This document shows, in pieces, positions 1 to 9,170 of a DNA stretch of 64,000 bases. The notes under the pieces are model-generated. The model made no database searches, was not told the origin of the DNA, and saw only the letters and a program-made list of their open reading frames with translations. The first letter of the stretch is position 1. Every line of letters starts with the position of its first letter. The translations under genes and the position numbers were made by a program. Origin of the DNA: Sphingopyxis yananensis (GTDB lineage: Bacteria > Pseudomonadota > Alphaproteobacteria > Sphingomonadales > Sphingomonadaceae); NCBI RefSeq assembly GCF_020687785.1, contig NZ_JAJEWI010000005.1, positions 310,001 to 374,000 on the forward strand, in the 5' to 3' direction.

Positions 1-253
1 GGGCGTCCGGCTGAACCGCATAAAGGGTGGTGGCCCAGCGCAAGAGGACGCGAAGGATGTGCAGCAGCGCGTAAGCGGCGATGGCCCATGGGATGTAACG
101 GGCATGGCCGCTGAGGCCCAGCGCCGCGATGGCGGGGATAAGCTGGGTGAGGTTCTTCACCAGATCGAACAGGCCGAACAATAGCGCGCTGATATGTTGA
201 CGCTGCCAGAGAAGGGGCGGCGCGGGGGTGGGGAGCGGGCTAATTGAAGTCAT
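1..253 (-). CDS. PH domain (bPH2, YdbT-like) membrane protein, C-terminus cut by window edge
   Basis: The reading frame starts with ATG at 253 and runs off the left edge of the window, so only about 84 N-terminal residues are seen. They contain a hydrophilic proline-rich start followed by hydrophobic stretches that look like two membrane segments. The start overlaps the stop of the upstream PH-domain gene in an ATGA arrangement, which indicates translational coupling. In many bacteria a YdbS-like protein is followed by a larger YdbT-like protein with several bPH2 domains; that order is the main reason for the call. The family sits in the cytoplasmic membrane and its function is not well defined. 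The PH domains themselves lie outside the window. Confidence 0.6.
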   Translation of the reverse strand, partial: MTSISPLPTPAPPLLWQRQHISALLFGLFDLVKNLTQLIPAIAALGLSGHARYIPWAIAAYALLHILRVLLRWATTLYAVQPDA

Positions 254-825
254 GCTGGCTGGGGCCATTCCAGACCGGACTGGATGCGGCGGTGGATGGC
301 GGCGCGCATCACATCGGCGTCTTGGGCGCTGAGGCCCGGAAGGGTGACGGCTTGGTTCATCATGCCAGAGGTGTTGATGGTCAGGCTGGCGAGGCCGAGG
401 AAGCGTTCGAGGGGGCCTTGGCGCACATCGATATGCTGAACCCGCGCGAGGGGAATCAGCGTGTCGACGCGGAACAAATAGCCGCGCGTGATGCGCAGAT
501 GGTCCGGCCCCATATGATAAGCGATATGGACGAGGCGGCGGTTGGGCAGGTGCCAGACGAGCAAGATTTTGGCGGCGAGCGCGATGCCGGTCAGGGTGAA
601 CATGGGGAGCAGGGGATGCAGAATGTGGCGGGGCAGCAAGGCATATTCCGCCACCCCGCATAGCAGCACCAAGAGGAACAGCGGGATCGCCATTTGGGTG
701 CGCAAGACCCAGATATAGCGCGGTTCGATGGGGGTGAGCGGAGCGGAATCGGCGGGGGTGTCCGCGTTTATGGTGCCTGCGACTGTGGTGCTGATGTCGG
801 GGGATGAGGTGGGATCAAGGATCAT
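250..825 (-). CDS. PH domain-containing (bPH2, YdbS-like) membrane protein
   Basis: A 191-residue protein with an unconserved N-terminal tail, two closely spaced membrane segments (about residues 47-90, starting after RYIWVLRTQ) and a C-terminal bPH2 domain. The stretch LIPLARVQHIDVRQGPLER followed by LGLASLTINTSG is characteristic of the YdbS family. Residue order and length fit a complete family member. It is translationally coupled to the next gene, a probable YdbT-like partner, and the two probably work together in the membrane. The role of the pair is unknown; links to antimicrobial resistance in Bacillus should not be carried over without data. Confidence 0.8.
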   Translation of the reverse strand: MILDPTSSPDISTTVAGTINADTPADSAPLTPIEPRYIWVLRTQMAIPLFLLVLLCGVAEYALLPRHILHPLLPMFTLTGIALAAKILLVWHLPNRRLVHIAYHMGPDHLRITRGYLFRVDTLIPLARVQHIDVRQGPLERFLGLASLTINTSGMMNQAVTLPGLSAQDADVMRAAIHRRIQSGLEWPQPA

Positions 826-864
826 CCCCCGACTATAGCGTTGTGGCGGCGTAGGGCCACCACC

Positions 865-2859
865 CTATGGCAAGACGATGTTGAACGGCGCGGATTGGGC
901 GGGATGCAGTGCAAACCATGACAAAAAGGCCGCACGTTCGCCCGAAATGCTGATCGCCCCCGAAGCGATAAGGTCGGGGAATTTGGCCTGACCCAGCATG
1001 ATATCATCAAGCACCGCACGGTTGAGGGTGATGGTCGTGGTGGGGGCGGCGTCGCTGTGGCCATAGCGCGGGAATTCGACACCGTCGGCCACCGTGACGG
1101 CGATATGTTCACCTGTGTCGGGCAGGTTGAATTGGAAGGTTCCGCGCAATTTCGCGCCATTGACCGTATCAAAACGGGTGGCAAGCGAGTCGAAGAACAT
1201 GGCGGTGGGAACGGCGGCGATGAAGCTGCGGCTTTGGCCGTTGGCGCTGCCGCTGATGGCCGGTTGTTGGCGGCGCAATGTGGCCGCGCCGGACAGATAA
1301 TAGTTCCGCCATGCGCCGGATTCCGCCTGATAACCCAATTGATCATAGGCCGAGGCCAGCGCGTTGCGGGCGGCTTGGTTATCCGGCTGGGCAAAGGTGA
1401 GTTTGTTCAGCAGTTCCGCCGCCCAGCGGTAATCGCCTGCATCGAGCGCGGCTTGGCCCGCCGCCAGCAATTTGTCGGGGCCGCCCGCCAAGGCGACATA
1501 TTTGGGCGCGCTGGATTCGGGGGGAAGGGGATTGAAATTGGCGGGATTGCCGTCCCACCAGCCGAAATAGCGTTGATAAACGGCCTTCATATCATGGTTG
1601 AGGGTACCATAATAATCGCGGGTGGAAAATTCGCGGGCTTGCATAGGCCCTTCGGGGGTTTGATCGGCCAGTTCGTGCAAGGTTGCGCCCCGATTGGCGT
1701 GATACAGCGTGCGATCATGGACATAGCGATAGGCGTTGCGTTGGTCGGTCAGCCACTGGGAAATTTCGGACTGGCCCCACGTTGGCCAGTGATGGGACGC
1801 CATCGCCACTTCGGCCTTGCCGCCCCATTTCATCAGGGTCGCGTCGATGACTTTGGACCAATGCAGCGCATCGCGCACCAGCGCCCCGCGCAGGGTCAGG
1901 ACATTGTGCAAGGTGCGGGTGACGACTTCGGTGGTGTGCAGGGCTTTATAGGCCGGAATATAAAAAACAAATTCCGATGGGGCTTCGGTGCCGGCGGCGT
2001 CGAGAAAGTCAAAGTCCAAACCGTCGATACGGAGGGTTTCGCCATTGGGTTTGACGGTTTCGGTGGGTTCCATATAGCCGATGGTGCCGGCGGATATTTT
2101 GGGGCCAAGGCCGGTGTCGACTTGGCCGGTGACACCGGGGGCGAGGGCGGCGCCAAACATATAGATGGCGCGGCGGCCCATCGCCGGACCGGCGAGGACA
2201 TTTTCCGATGTTGCCTCGGCAGAAAAGCCGTGGGGGGCGATGATACGGATTTTTTGTTGCTGCACCTGCGCTGGCGTGACGATGCCGCCGACGCCGCCGA
2301 AATGATCGGAGTGGCTGTGGCTGAAGATGATGGCGCTGATCGGGCGGGAGCCGATTTTGGAGCCGACATGATCTTGGAATAATTTCCAACTGGCGGCGGC
2401 GGCTTCTTCGGTGGTCAGCGGGTCGACGATAATCCAGCCAGTTTCGCCTTTGATGATCGTCATCACCGAAATATCATAACCGCGTATTTGCCAGATTTTT
2501 CCTGGCACAACTTCGAACAGGCCGTGAACGGCGTTGAGGCGGGCTTGACGCCATAAAGATGGGTTGACGGTGTCGGGGGCTTGGGGCTGGTTGAGAAAGG
2601 CATAAGGGCGGCGATCCCAGACGGTGCGGCCTTTGGGGTCGATGATCAGAGCGTCAGGGATTTCGGCGATCTTTCCGCGACTGGCGGCGATGAAATCGCG
2701 GTCATCATCCAGTGGCAGACGCTGGGCCAATTGGGCGTTAAGGGCTTTGGTGGCTGGGCTGGCCCGATCTTGTGCAAAGGCGTCCTGCGCGCTGGCGGCG
2801 GCTAGGACAGCGGTGGTCGATAGGCTGAGTGCCATCACGGCGGCGATGGTGGTGCGCAT
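865..2859 (-). CDS. Secreted alkyl sulfatase (SdsA1-type metallo-beta-lactamase fold)
   Basis: The protein of 664 residues probably hydrolyses sulfate esters of primary alcohols such as dodecyl sulfate. Start at 2859 was chosen because a purine-rich ribosome-binding site (AAAGGGGAGAG) precedes it and it opens directly with a signal peptide (MRTTIAAVMALSLSTTAVLA). The metal-binding motif HSHSDHFGG lies about residue 180, and ASHHWPTWG is a second family signature. After the metallo-beta-lactamase domain come a helical dimerisation region (around DYRWAAELLNKL) and an SCP2-like C-terminal domain, which is the SdsA1 architecture and the usual length. It is divergent from a small flavodoxin-like gene. 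Substrate range is inferred from the family only. Confidence 0.88.
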   Translation of the reverse strand: MRTTIAAVMALSLSTTAVLAAASAQDAFAQDRASPATKALNAQLAQRLPLDDDRDFIAASRGKIAEIPDALIIDPKGRTVWDRRPYAFLNQPQAPDTVNPSLWRQARLNAVHGLFEVVPGKIWQIRGYDISVMTIIKGETGWIIVDPLTTEEAAAASWKLFQDHVGSKIGSRPISAIIFSHSHSDHFGGVGGIVTPAQVQQQKIRIIAPHGFSAEATSENVLAGPAMGRRAIYMFGAALAPGVTGQVDTGLGPKISAGTIGYMEPTETVKPNGETLRIDGLDFDFLDAAGTEAPSEFVFYIPAYKALHTTEVVTRTLHNVLTLRGALVRDALHWSKVIDATLMKWGGKAEVAMASHHWPTWGQSEISQWLTDQRNAYRYVHDRTLYHANRGATLHELADQTPEGPMQAREFSTRDYYGTLNHDMKAVYQRYFGWWDGNPANFNPLPPESSAPKYVALAGGPDKLLAAGQAALDAGDYRWAAELLNKLTFAQPDNQAARNALASAYDQLGYQAESGAWRNYYLSGAATLRRQQPAISGSANGQSRSFIAAVPTAMFFDSLATRFDTVNGAKLRGTFQFNLPDTGEHIAVTVADGVEFPRYGHSDAAPTTTITLNRAVLDDIMLGQAKFPDLIASGAISISGERAAFLSWFALHPAQSAPFNIVLP

Positions 2860-2923
2860 ATTTCTCTCCCCTTTAGTTGCCAGAGAGATTGCGCCTTGGG
2901 GTGGGGCTTGGCAAGTTGTGACA

Positions 2924-3415
2924 ATGAACAGTGTTGAACCCAGCGTGTTGATCATTTGGCACAGCCGCACGGGCGCGAGCGCTGCGCTGGCGCAGGCGGC
3001 GGCAGAAGGCGCGGGCGGCGCGGCCATGCTGCGCGCCGCCGATCGCGTGCAGGCGGCGGAGATGTTGGCGGCGGCGGCTTATATTTTTGTGGGACCGGAG
3101 AATTTGGGCGCTTTGTCGGGCGCCATGAAAGAGATGCTCGACAGGCTTTATTATCCCTGTTTGGGCCAGATAGAGGGCCGCGCTTATTCTAGCATCATGG
3201 CGGCTGGGTCGGATGGAACCGGAGCGGTGCGGCAACTGGACCGCATATTGACGGGCTGGCGGCTGCGCCGTGTGGTGGAGCCCATGATCGTGAATCTGGC
3301 GGCGCAGACGCCCGAGCAGATTTTGGCGGATAAGAGCGTGCCAGCGGATCGTTTAGCCGAGGCGTTGGAAATGGGGGCCGCTATGGCGGAGGCGGTGCGG
3401 CAGGGGATATTTTGA
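2924..3415 (+). CDS. Flavodoxin-like NAD(P)H-dependent oxidoreductase family protein
   Basis: A 163-residue protein of the flavodoxin fold. The N-terminal strand-loop LIIWHSRTGASAALAQA resembles the phosphate-binding loop for FMN, and the segment YIFVGPENLGALSGAMKEM matches the second FMN-contact loop of this family. The ATG at 2924 places the first beta strand right at the N-terminus; an upstream in-frame extension overlapping the divergent alkyl sulfatase gene is unlikely to be coding. The gap to the sulfatase start is about 64 bp and must hold both promoters. The gene is followed by a strong bidirectional terminator. The substrate cannot be inferred. Confidence 0.7.
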   Translation: MNSVEPSVLIIWHSRTGASAALAQAAAEGAGGAAMLRAADRVQAAEMLAAAAYIFVGPENLGALSGAMKEMLDRLYYPCLGQIEGRAYSSIMAAGSDGTGAVRQLDRILTGWRLRRVVEPMIVNLAAQTPEQILADKSVPADRLAEALEMGAAMAEAVRQGIF

Positions 3416-3433
3416 CGCTTCACGAGCTGGAAT

Positions 3434-3472
3434 AAAAAACGCCGCGCGTGCCATTCACGCGCGGCGTTTTTT
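3434..3472. terminator. Bidirectional rho-independent terminator
   Basis: A perfect inverted repeat (CGCCGCGCGTG / CACGCGCGGCG) with loop CCATT, flanked by six A on the left and six T on the right. It lies between the convergent flavodoxin-like gene and glpX and can end transcription from both sides. Confidence 0.92.
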
Positions 3473-3488
3473 AAATGATTTTCGGCAA

Positions 3489-4457
3489 TTAGATGCGGTG
3501 TTCGCCCTTGACCCAGCGCACGGTGCCCGACGAGGCGCGCATCACCACGCTTTCGGTGGTCAGCGTGCCGCCACGGCGGGTTTTGACGCCGCGCAGCAAG
3601 CTGCCGTCGGTCACGCCGGTTGCGGCGAAGATCACGTCGCCCTTGGCGAGGTCTTCAAGGTCATAGACGCGGTTCAAATCTTCGATGCCCCATTTATAGG
3701 CGCGTTGGCGTTCGTCGTCGTTGCGGAACAACAAGCGGCCCTTGAACTGGCCACCCACGCAGCGCAGCGCGGCTGCGGCCAAAACGCCTTCGGGTGCGCC
3801 GCCGCTGCCCATATAAATGTCGACATTCGTGTCGGGATTGGTGGTGGCAATGACACCCGCTACGTCGCCGTCGGGAATCAAGGCAACGCCGCAGCCAAGG
3901 GCGCGCAATTCGCTGATAATCGCTTCGTGGCGGGGACGGTCGAGGACGCAGACGATGATGTCTTGTGGGCTAACGCCCTTTTCACGGGCGACGGCTTCGA
4001 CATTTTCGCGGACTGTATTGTCAAAATTGACGATGTTCGGCGAATAGCCGGGGCCGACGGCGATTTTGTCCATATAAACGTCCGGCGCGTTTAAGAGGCA
4101 GCCTTCTTCGGCGATGGCGAGAACGGCCAGCGCGTTGGGGCCAGCCTTGGCCGTGATCGTCGTGCCTTCGAGTGGATCGAGCGCGATGTCGATTTTCGGG
4201 CCTTTTCCGGGGGCGCTGCCGACCTTTTCACCAATATAGAGCATAGGCGCTTCGTCGCGTTCGCCTTCGCCGATGACGACGGTGCCGTCCATATATAAGG
4301 TATTGAAAGCGGTGCGCATCGCTTCAACGGCTGCGGCGTCGGCGGCTTTTTCATCGCCGCGACCGATCAGCTTGGCTGCGGCAATGGCCGCCGCCTCGGT
4401 TACGCGCACCATTTCCAGCACGAGCACGCGGTCGAGATTACTGCTGCTGTCGGTCAT
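3489..4457 (-). CDS. glpX: Fructose-1,6-bisphosphatase class II (GlpX)
   Basis: The enzyme removes the 1-phosphate of fructose 1,6-bisphosphate in gluconeogenesis. The 322-residue sequence carries the class II signatures: GEGERDEAPMLYIGEKVG, the metal-site stretch DIALDPLEGTT, and DIYMGSGGAPEGVLAAAALRC. I chose ATG at 4457 because GGAG lies 8 bases upstream; a start 21 bases earlier is open but has no visible ribosome-binding site. Length is normal for the family. It lies downstream of hom on the same strand, separated by about 300 bp and a terminator, so it probably has its own promoter. In sphingomonads hom and glpX are often neighbours. Confidence 0.95.
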   Translation of the reverse strand: MTDSSSNLDRVLVLEMVRVTEAAAIAAAKLIGRGDEKAADAAAVEAMRTAFNTLYMDGTVVIGEGERDEAPMLYIGEKVGSAPGKGPKIDIALDPLEGTTITAKAGPNALAVLAIAEEGCLLNAPDVYMDKIAVGPGYSPNIVNFDNTVRENVEAVAREKGVSPQDIIVCVLDRPRHEAIISELRALGCGVALIPDGDVAGVIATTNPDTNVDIYMGSGGAPEGVLAAAALRCVGGQFKGRLLFRNDDERQRAYKWGIEDLNRVYDLEDLAKGDVIFAATGVTDGSLLRGVKTRRGGTLTTESVVMRASSGTVRWVKGEHRI

Positions 4458-4684
4458 CCGATTGTCTCCATTCGTCATTCAAGCATTTGGTGGCCATTTC
4501 GGCCCAAGGGCTGTGTCAGCCGTCTGCCGCGCCATAGGTATGCAATGCGATTTTGTCGACCATTGTTGCGCCATGAATATGGTTTATCGCGGCCCATATG
4601 GTTGATCATTTGGACGGAGGCCGATTTTATTTCCGTTGGTTGGCGGGGTGAGGCCTTTTGACAGGAAGGCGCGGCGCGCCAAGC

Positions 4685-4723
4685 AAAAGAGGCGCTGATC
4701 CGAGTCGGATAGCGCCTCTTTTT
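4685..4723 (-). terminator. Rho-independent terminator downstream of hom
   Basis: Stem AAAAGAGGCGCT / AGCGCCTCTTTT with an inner helix ATCCG/CGGAT. Read on the minus strand it ends in a T run just after the hom stop codon. The rest of the 4458-4760 gap shows no gene and should contain the glpX promoter. Confidence 0.85.
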
Positions 4724-4760
4724 GCGCCGCTGGGAAGGCGGCGGCCAGAGAAGGACGGGA

Positions 4761-6083
4761 TTAGAGATCCAAAATGGGCATCAAAATGGTGGGTGCCATG
4801 GTGAAGTCCGACCGGTTCAACGCGTCCAACGCCTGTTCAATATGGCTGGCGGGCCCTTCGTGGGTGACCAGCACAATGACGACCCCTTGGTCCGAACCAT
4901 TGCCGCGTTGAATGAAGCTTTCGATGGAAACACCGGCGTCGCGCATGGCGGTGGCGATTTCGGCCAACACCCCGATACGGTCTTGGACGACCAAGCGGAC
5001 ATAATGTTTGCCAACACGGGCACCGGCATCGGCGATAGGCGCTTGGTCCAAGGCGTTAACCGGCATGGCGAAAGCGGGGCCATATTCGTCGCGGGCAATG
5101 TCGATGATGTCGGCGACAATCGCCGATGCGGTGGGGCCTTCGCCCGCGCCCGCGCCTTCGAAGAACAGGCGGCCAACGAAATTGCCTTCGGCTACCACCG
5201 CGTTGAGCGCGCCCGGGACATAGGCCAGCGGGTGATCGGCGGGGACCAAGCAAGGCTGGACCCGTTGATAAAGAGCACCGCTGGCGTCGCGATCGGCCAT
5301 GCCGAGCAGGCGGACACGGTGGCCCAAAGCTTCGGCTTCGCGGATGTCGTCGGCGATCAAATGGCGGATGCCGTTGGTGGCGACGGATGCGATGTCCAGC
5401 TTGGTGCCAAAGCAAAGCGATGCCAGAATCGCCAGCTTGTGGGCCGTGTCGATGCCCTCGACGTCGAATGTGGGGTCGGCTTCGGCATAGCCTTTGGCCT
5501 GTGCGGCGGCCAGCGCGTCGTCAAAACCGGCGCCTTCGCGTTCCATCAGGGTCAGGATATAATTGCAGGTGCCGTTCAAAATGCCATAGACCCGCGTGAT
5601 TTCATTGGCCGATGCGCCTTCGCGGATGGCCTTAATGACGGGCACGCCGCCAGCAACGGCGGCTTCATATTTTAGCGGCGTGTCTTTTTCTTCGGCAATG
5701 CGGGCCAAATCGACACCATGATGCGCGATCATCGCTTTATTGGCGGTGACCAGTGCCTTGCCGGTGGCCAAAGTGCGGCGGGCGAGAGACAGGGCCGGAC
5801 CTTCGGAGCCGCCAATCACTTCGACGACGACATCGACATCGTCCATTTCCGCCAATTCGGCCATATCATCCACCCAGCGATAGCCGCTGAGGTCGATGCC
5901 GCGATCTTTGTTGCGGTCGCGGGCGGACAGGGCGACGATTTCAACCGGACGCCCTGCACGGCGGGTAATCAGGTCGCGGTTGGTTTCCAGCAATCGAATG
6001 ACGCCGCCGCCAACCACACCAATTCCCGCCAGCGCCACACGCAAAGCTGGGCGTTGAGCGTTGTGATTTGGGGTCGTCGGCAT
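4761..6083 (-). CDS. hom: Homoserine dehydrogenase
   Basis: NAD(P)-dependent reduction of aspartate semialdehyde to homoserine, the branch point toward threonine and methionine. The 440-residue protein has the N-terminal Rossmann loop GIGVVGGGV, the catalytic-domain signature around AAVAGGVPVIKAIREG, GILNGTCNYILT, and a C-terminal ACT domain (from about residue 360, RLVVQDRIGVLAEI) that normally gives feedback control by threonine. Start 6083 is supported by CGGAG six bases upstream; the longer open frame is upstream sequence. It is a stand-alone enzyme, not fused to aspartokinase, as usual in alphaproteobacteria. Confidence 0.96.
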   Translation of the reverse strand: MPTTPNHNAQRPALRVALAGIGVVGGGVIRLLETNRDLITRRAGRPVEIVALSARDRNKDRGIDLSGYRWVDDMAELAEMDDVDVVVEVIGGSEGPALSLARRTLATGKALVTANKAMIAHHGVDLARIAEEKDTPLKYEAAVAGGVPVIKAIREGASANEITRVYGILNGTCNYILTLMEREGAGFDDALAAAQAKGYAEADPTFDVEGIDTAHKLAILASLCFGTKLDIASVATNGIRHLIADDIREAEALGHRVRLLGMADRDASGALYQRVQPCLVPADHPLAYVPGALNAVVAEGNFVGRLFFEGAGAGEGPTASAIVADIIDIARDEYGPAFAMPVNALDQAPIADAGARVGKHYVRLVVQDRIGVLAEIATAMRDAGVSIESFIQRGNGSDQGVVIVLVTHEGPASHIEQALDALNRSDFTMAPTILMPILDL

Positions 6084-6240
6084 GATCGTCTCCGTGAAAT
6101 ATACCCGCAAAGATGCAAGGCATGTGTGAATCATTATGGCGGCAAAAGCCGCCGTCCCATGCGCCCTATCGCTTTTTGCGGGGGACACAAGCTTAGGGCG
6201 GCTTTTGGGGGTGATGCTTTGGCTTTATTGGCTTTAGCTA

Positions 6241-6275
6241 GATAAAAAGCGCCGTGGTCGACGGCGCTTTTTATC
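6241..6275. terminator. Rho-independent terminator
   Basis: Perfect stem GATAAAAAGCGCCGT / ACGGCGCTTTTTATC with loop GGTCG. It lies 60 bp past the stop of the minus-strand gene ending at 6336 and ends in T on that strand. Confidence 0.88.
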
Positions 6276-6335
6276 TTATGCTATGATTCTGATCCGACCG
6301 GATGCCATTTATCAGGCGGATTATTCTCAGGCGGA

Positions 6336-7223
6336 TTAAATGGCAGGGGGGGCTTTGCGCGTGCGGTTGCAGGGGCCAACATCCCGCAGCACCAAGGCGT
6401 AATCGATCGCGGCTTTGCGGCGATCATCTGGCGCTGTGCCCGCAAGTTTGCCCATCGGCAATTGACGGGGCAATCCGCAAGCAAGGCGATACCAACTCAG
6501 CGTGCCGCGTTCTGGCACGGCTTTGGTGGCGTCGACGACTTCGCCAAATGCGGCGCTCCAGCGGCGCGACCCATCGGCGGCGGTGAGGATGGTGAGCGAG
6601 ACAGGCTCGCCCGTTGCGGTGTCCAGAAATAATTGCGTTTCGCCTTCGCCCGGCAGCGTTCCGGCAACATGGAAGCCATTGGCGATTCCAGTGATCGCGG
6701 GCGGTGATTCGGGGGCAACCAATTCAGCCAAAATGCTGCGCAACAGTGATTCGGTGGCGGGGTCCCAATTAAGCTGAGCATCGGGCGCGGCCAGTCGAAT
6801 ATTGTTGGTGCTGAAAGTTCCAGCACGTGCACCTGCGACAGGATGAGCGAAAAGTAGGACGGGCTGTTTGCGCTTGAGTTTCGGTGCGCGGCCAGCCTCT
6901 GTGAGGGGCAAATCGACCAGATATTGAACCCTTGGAGCCATGGGTCCAACGGCGCGAATCAGGCTGATAATATCCACTTCTACGAGAAATCGAGCATGGC
7001 CTGCGGCGAGGCCTGGTGCCTGTTCTGCCTGAATTTGCTTGGCTGAACGGATGGCGCCATGAATATTTATGGGCGCAGCGCTGGCGAGGTCGGCCAAATC
7101 AACATAGGTGTAAGCACTGGCGGTCTGACCGATTGATGCGGGAGTTTGGGCCAAAGAAATGCATGGGATTCCAGTCATTCCTAGGGCAAGTGCGGCCATG
7201 GTGAGAGAAAGGCGGGGGCGCAT
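6336..7223 (-). CDS. Exported protein of unknown function
   Basis: A 295-residue protein that I do not recognise as a named family. It opens with a clear signal peptide (RPRLSLTMAALALGMTGIPC, cleavage near SLAQ). The rest is a soluble domain with no obvious catalytic motif, containing a segment AHARFLVEVDIISLIRA typical of a beta-rich fold and a C-terminal CNRTR tail with one of two late cysteines. Start 7223 fits the signal peptide; a start at 7244 is open but puts extra charged residues before it. It is monocistronic, ends in a terminator, and is divergent from tonB by about 280 bp. Probably periplasmic. Confidence 0.7.
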   Translation of the reverse strand: MRPRLSLTMAALALGMTGIPCISLAQTPASIGQTASAYTYVDLADLASAAPINIHGAIRSAKQIQAEQAPGLAAGHARFLVEVDIISLIRAVGPMAPRVQYLVDLPLTEAGRAPKLKRKQPVLLFAHPVAGARAGTFSTNNIRLAAPDAQLNWDPATESLLRSILAELVAPESPPAITGIANGFHVAGTLPGEGETQLFLDTATGEPVSLTILTAADGSRRWSAAFGEVVDATKAVPERGTLSWYRLACGLPRQLPMGKLAGTAPDDRRKAAIDYALVLRDVGPCNRTRKAPPAI

Positions 7224-7505
7224 GAAAATGTCTCTTTCTGTCATTGTTTTGTCATGAATGGAGCCAAATGGCCGGTAGGGGTGTTTGATAATGGGATCAT
7301 CCACATTAACCCTTGATAAAGGGTTTGCGAACTGTGTGCCAGCGCGATAGGACGTTAGGTTGAAGCACTTGACCGGATTTTATGAAAGTCAGGCGCTACA
7401 CCTTCGGGTGTGCTGGGAAGCATCGGACATATCCGAGCATGTCATGGCCGCGCCCGTTGGAACGAATTGGTGTCAGGATGATCTAGCAAGGAGCGTCGTC
7501 CCTGA

Positions 7506-8165
7506 ATGGCTTATGGTGATACGACAGACCCTAAAAGTAGGGTCGTTTCGATCGTCTTAGTCGGCCTGTTCACAGTCACATTGGGCTATGGCCTGGTGAA
7601 TGGTTTGAACATTAGTGTCGTTAAGAAGATCGCTGAAAAATTGGATGTGGTGGATGTAAACGAACCGCCGCCGCCGGACGAGCCGCCGCCGCCGCCGCCA
7701 GAGAATGATCTGCCGCCGCCGCCGCCAGTGGTTACTCCGCCGTCGCCGATTCCGCCGCCGGTATCGACGAACGTCGTTCAGTCGGTTCCAACTCCCCCAC
7801 CTGTGGCTCCGCCGCCGGTTTATGTGCCACCGGCACCGCCGGTTGTTACGCCGCCACCCACGCCCGATCAAAGCCAGGCTGGTACCCCGCGCGGGAACCC
7901 TGGTCGCTGGGCAACCAATGATGACTATCCGGCGCGCGCTATGCGTGATGGCCGTGAAGGCACCACTGGCTTTCGCGTAACCTATGGTGCTGATGGCCGT
8001 ATCACTTCTTGTGATATTACGTCGTCGAGCGGTCATGACGATTTGGACGCCGAAACATGTAAGCTGATCACGCGTCGTGGTCGCTTTAATGCCGGTAAAG
8101 ACCGTGATGGCAACCCAACGGGTGGCACATATTCAAACCGTATTCGCTGGCAGATCCCGCAATAA
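7506..8165 (+). CDS. tonB: TonB family energy-transducing protein
   Basis: TonB spans the inner membrane and passes proton-motive energy to outer-membrane receptors. The 219-residue protein has an N-terminal membrane anchor (VVSIVLVGLFTVTLGYGLVNG, about residues 13-33), a proline-rich periplasmic rod (about residues 53-120, many PPP runs) and a C-terminal TonB domain with DYPARAMRDGREGTTGFRV and the central cysteine pair around CDITSSSGHDDLDAETC. It is followed by exbB and two exbD genes, the complete machine. AAGGAG lies 12 bases before the ATG, a slightly long spacing. The large receptor at 24.8-28.1 kb is one likely client. Confidence 0.93.
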   Translation: MAYGDTTDPKSRVVSIVLVGLFTVTLGYGLVNGLNISVVKKIAEKLDVVDVNEPPPPDEPPPPPPENDLPPPPPVVTPPSPIPPPVSTNVVQSVPTPPPVAPPPVYVPPAPPVVTPPPTPDQSQAGTPRGNPGRWATNDDYPARAMRDGREGTTGFRVTYGADGRITSCDITSSSGHDDLDAETCKLITRRGRFNAGKDRDGNPTGGTYSNRIRWQIPQ

Positions 8166-8242
8166 AGCGGTGGGTCGCCGATCCTAAAAAAAGCGAATGA
8201 CAATCCAAATTTTAAAGAATTCAGTTAGAGGGAAGAACCAGT

Positions 8243-9040
8243 ATGTTTAATCTGATCGCGAGTGCCGCGGCCGCTGATTCCCATGGCGGCGGTCTGTCTT
8301 TGATGCCCGCAGCGTTGTGCGTTAAAGAAGAAGGCTCGAACCCCTATGGTATGATCCCCGCGCTGTGCGACGGTGGTATTGTAGGCCAGCTGACCTTCAT
8401 CGTTCTGATGATCATGTTTATCGGTACCTTGTACATTTTGTTCACCAAGCTGATCGAACAAGGCAAGGTCATGAAGCAAGGCCGTGAAGTTGACGCCAGC
8501 TTCTGGCGCGCAGCAACGCTGGCCGAAGGCGCAGCAAAGCTGGAAAAGAACAGCGCCTATCGTCAAGTTGTAGAAGACGGCCTGCTCGCAAATGAACAGC
8601 ACAACAAGCTGACCGATCCTGTGGAAGCACATGATTGGATGCATGGTACGCTGGAACGTTCGCAAAGCCACATCAACTCGAAGCTGAATGGCGGCCTGTC
8701 CTTCTTGGCAACCGTTGGTTCGACCGCTCCTTTCGTGGGTCTGTTCGGTACGGTTATCGGTATTCTTCGCGCTCTCGTGAAGATCGGTGCATCGGGTCAA
8801 GCTTCGATCGACACCGTTGCTGGTCCTGTGGGTGAAGCGTTGATCATGACCGCTGTTGGTCTGATCGTGGCTGTTCCTGCCGTTCTCGCCTTTAACTGGC
8901 TGCAGGGTCGTAACAAGTCGATCGCTCGCAACCTGTCGACCTTTGCGAATGACGTTCTGGGTCACATCATGTCGAACGGCCAAGTGAAGCCTGTATCGGC
9001 TGCTAAGGCTGCTCCGGCTGCTGCTCCGAAGAAGGCTTAA
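8243..9040 (+). CDS. exbB: ExbB/TolQ/MotA family proton-channel protein
   Basis: ExbB with ExbD forms the proton channel that drives TonB. The 265-residue protein has a longer N-terminal periplasmic part than enteric ExbB (about 45 residues before the first membrane segment GQLTFIVLMIMFIGTLYILF), then a cytoplasmic domain, and the two paired helices LSFLATVGSTAPFVGLFGTV and ALIMTAVGLIVAVPAVLAF that form the channel core. The C-terminus is an alanine-lysine-rich tail. A good ribosome-binding site (GAGGGAAG) precedes the ATG. It sits 77 bp after tonB. Codon use looks biased to highly expressed codons, in line with ExbB being the most abundant subunit. Confidence 0.95.
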   Translation: MFNLIASAAAADSHGGGLSLMPAALCVKEEGSNPYGMIPALCDGGIVGQLTFIVLMIMFIGTLYILFTKLIEQGKVMKQGREVDASFWRAATLAEGAAKLEKNSAYRQVVEDGLLANEQHNKLTDPVEAHDWMHGTLERSQSHINSKLNGGLSFLATVGSTAPFVGLFGTVIGILRALVKIGASGQASIDTVAGPVGEALIMTAVGLIVAVPAVLAFNWLQGRNKSIARNLSTFANDVLGHIMSNGQVKPVSAAKAAPAAAPKKA

Positions 9041-9057
9041 TCGCCTTTGGGAAAAAT

Positions 9058-9079
9058 CCCTGCCGCCGGTGCGGCAGGG
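9058..9079 (+). promoter_or_regulatory. Hairpin between exbB and exbD (possible attenuator or mRNA-stabiliser)
   Basis: Stem CCCTGCCGC / GCGGCAGGG with loop CGGT directly after exbB. It is not followed by a T run, so it is not a normal terminator. It could lower expression of the exbD genes relative to exbB or protect the exbB 3' end. Confidence 0.5.
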
Positions 9080-9170
9080 ACAATTTCCGAGCCAAAGCAG
9101 AAGAATATATGAAAATAGATTTCATCGACTTTGGTATTAGAATGTAATTTTGTGACAGGATGCTAATCCT

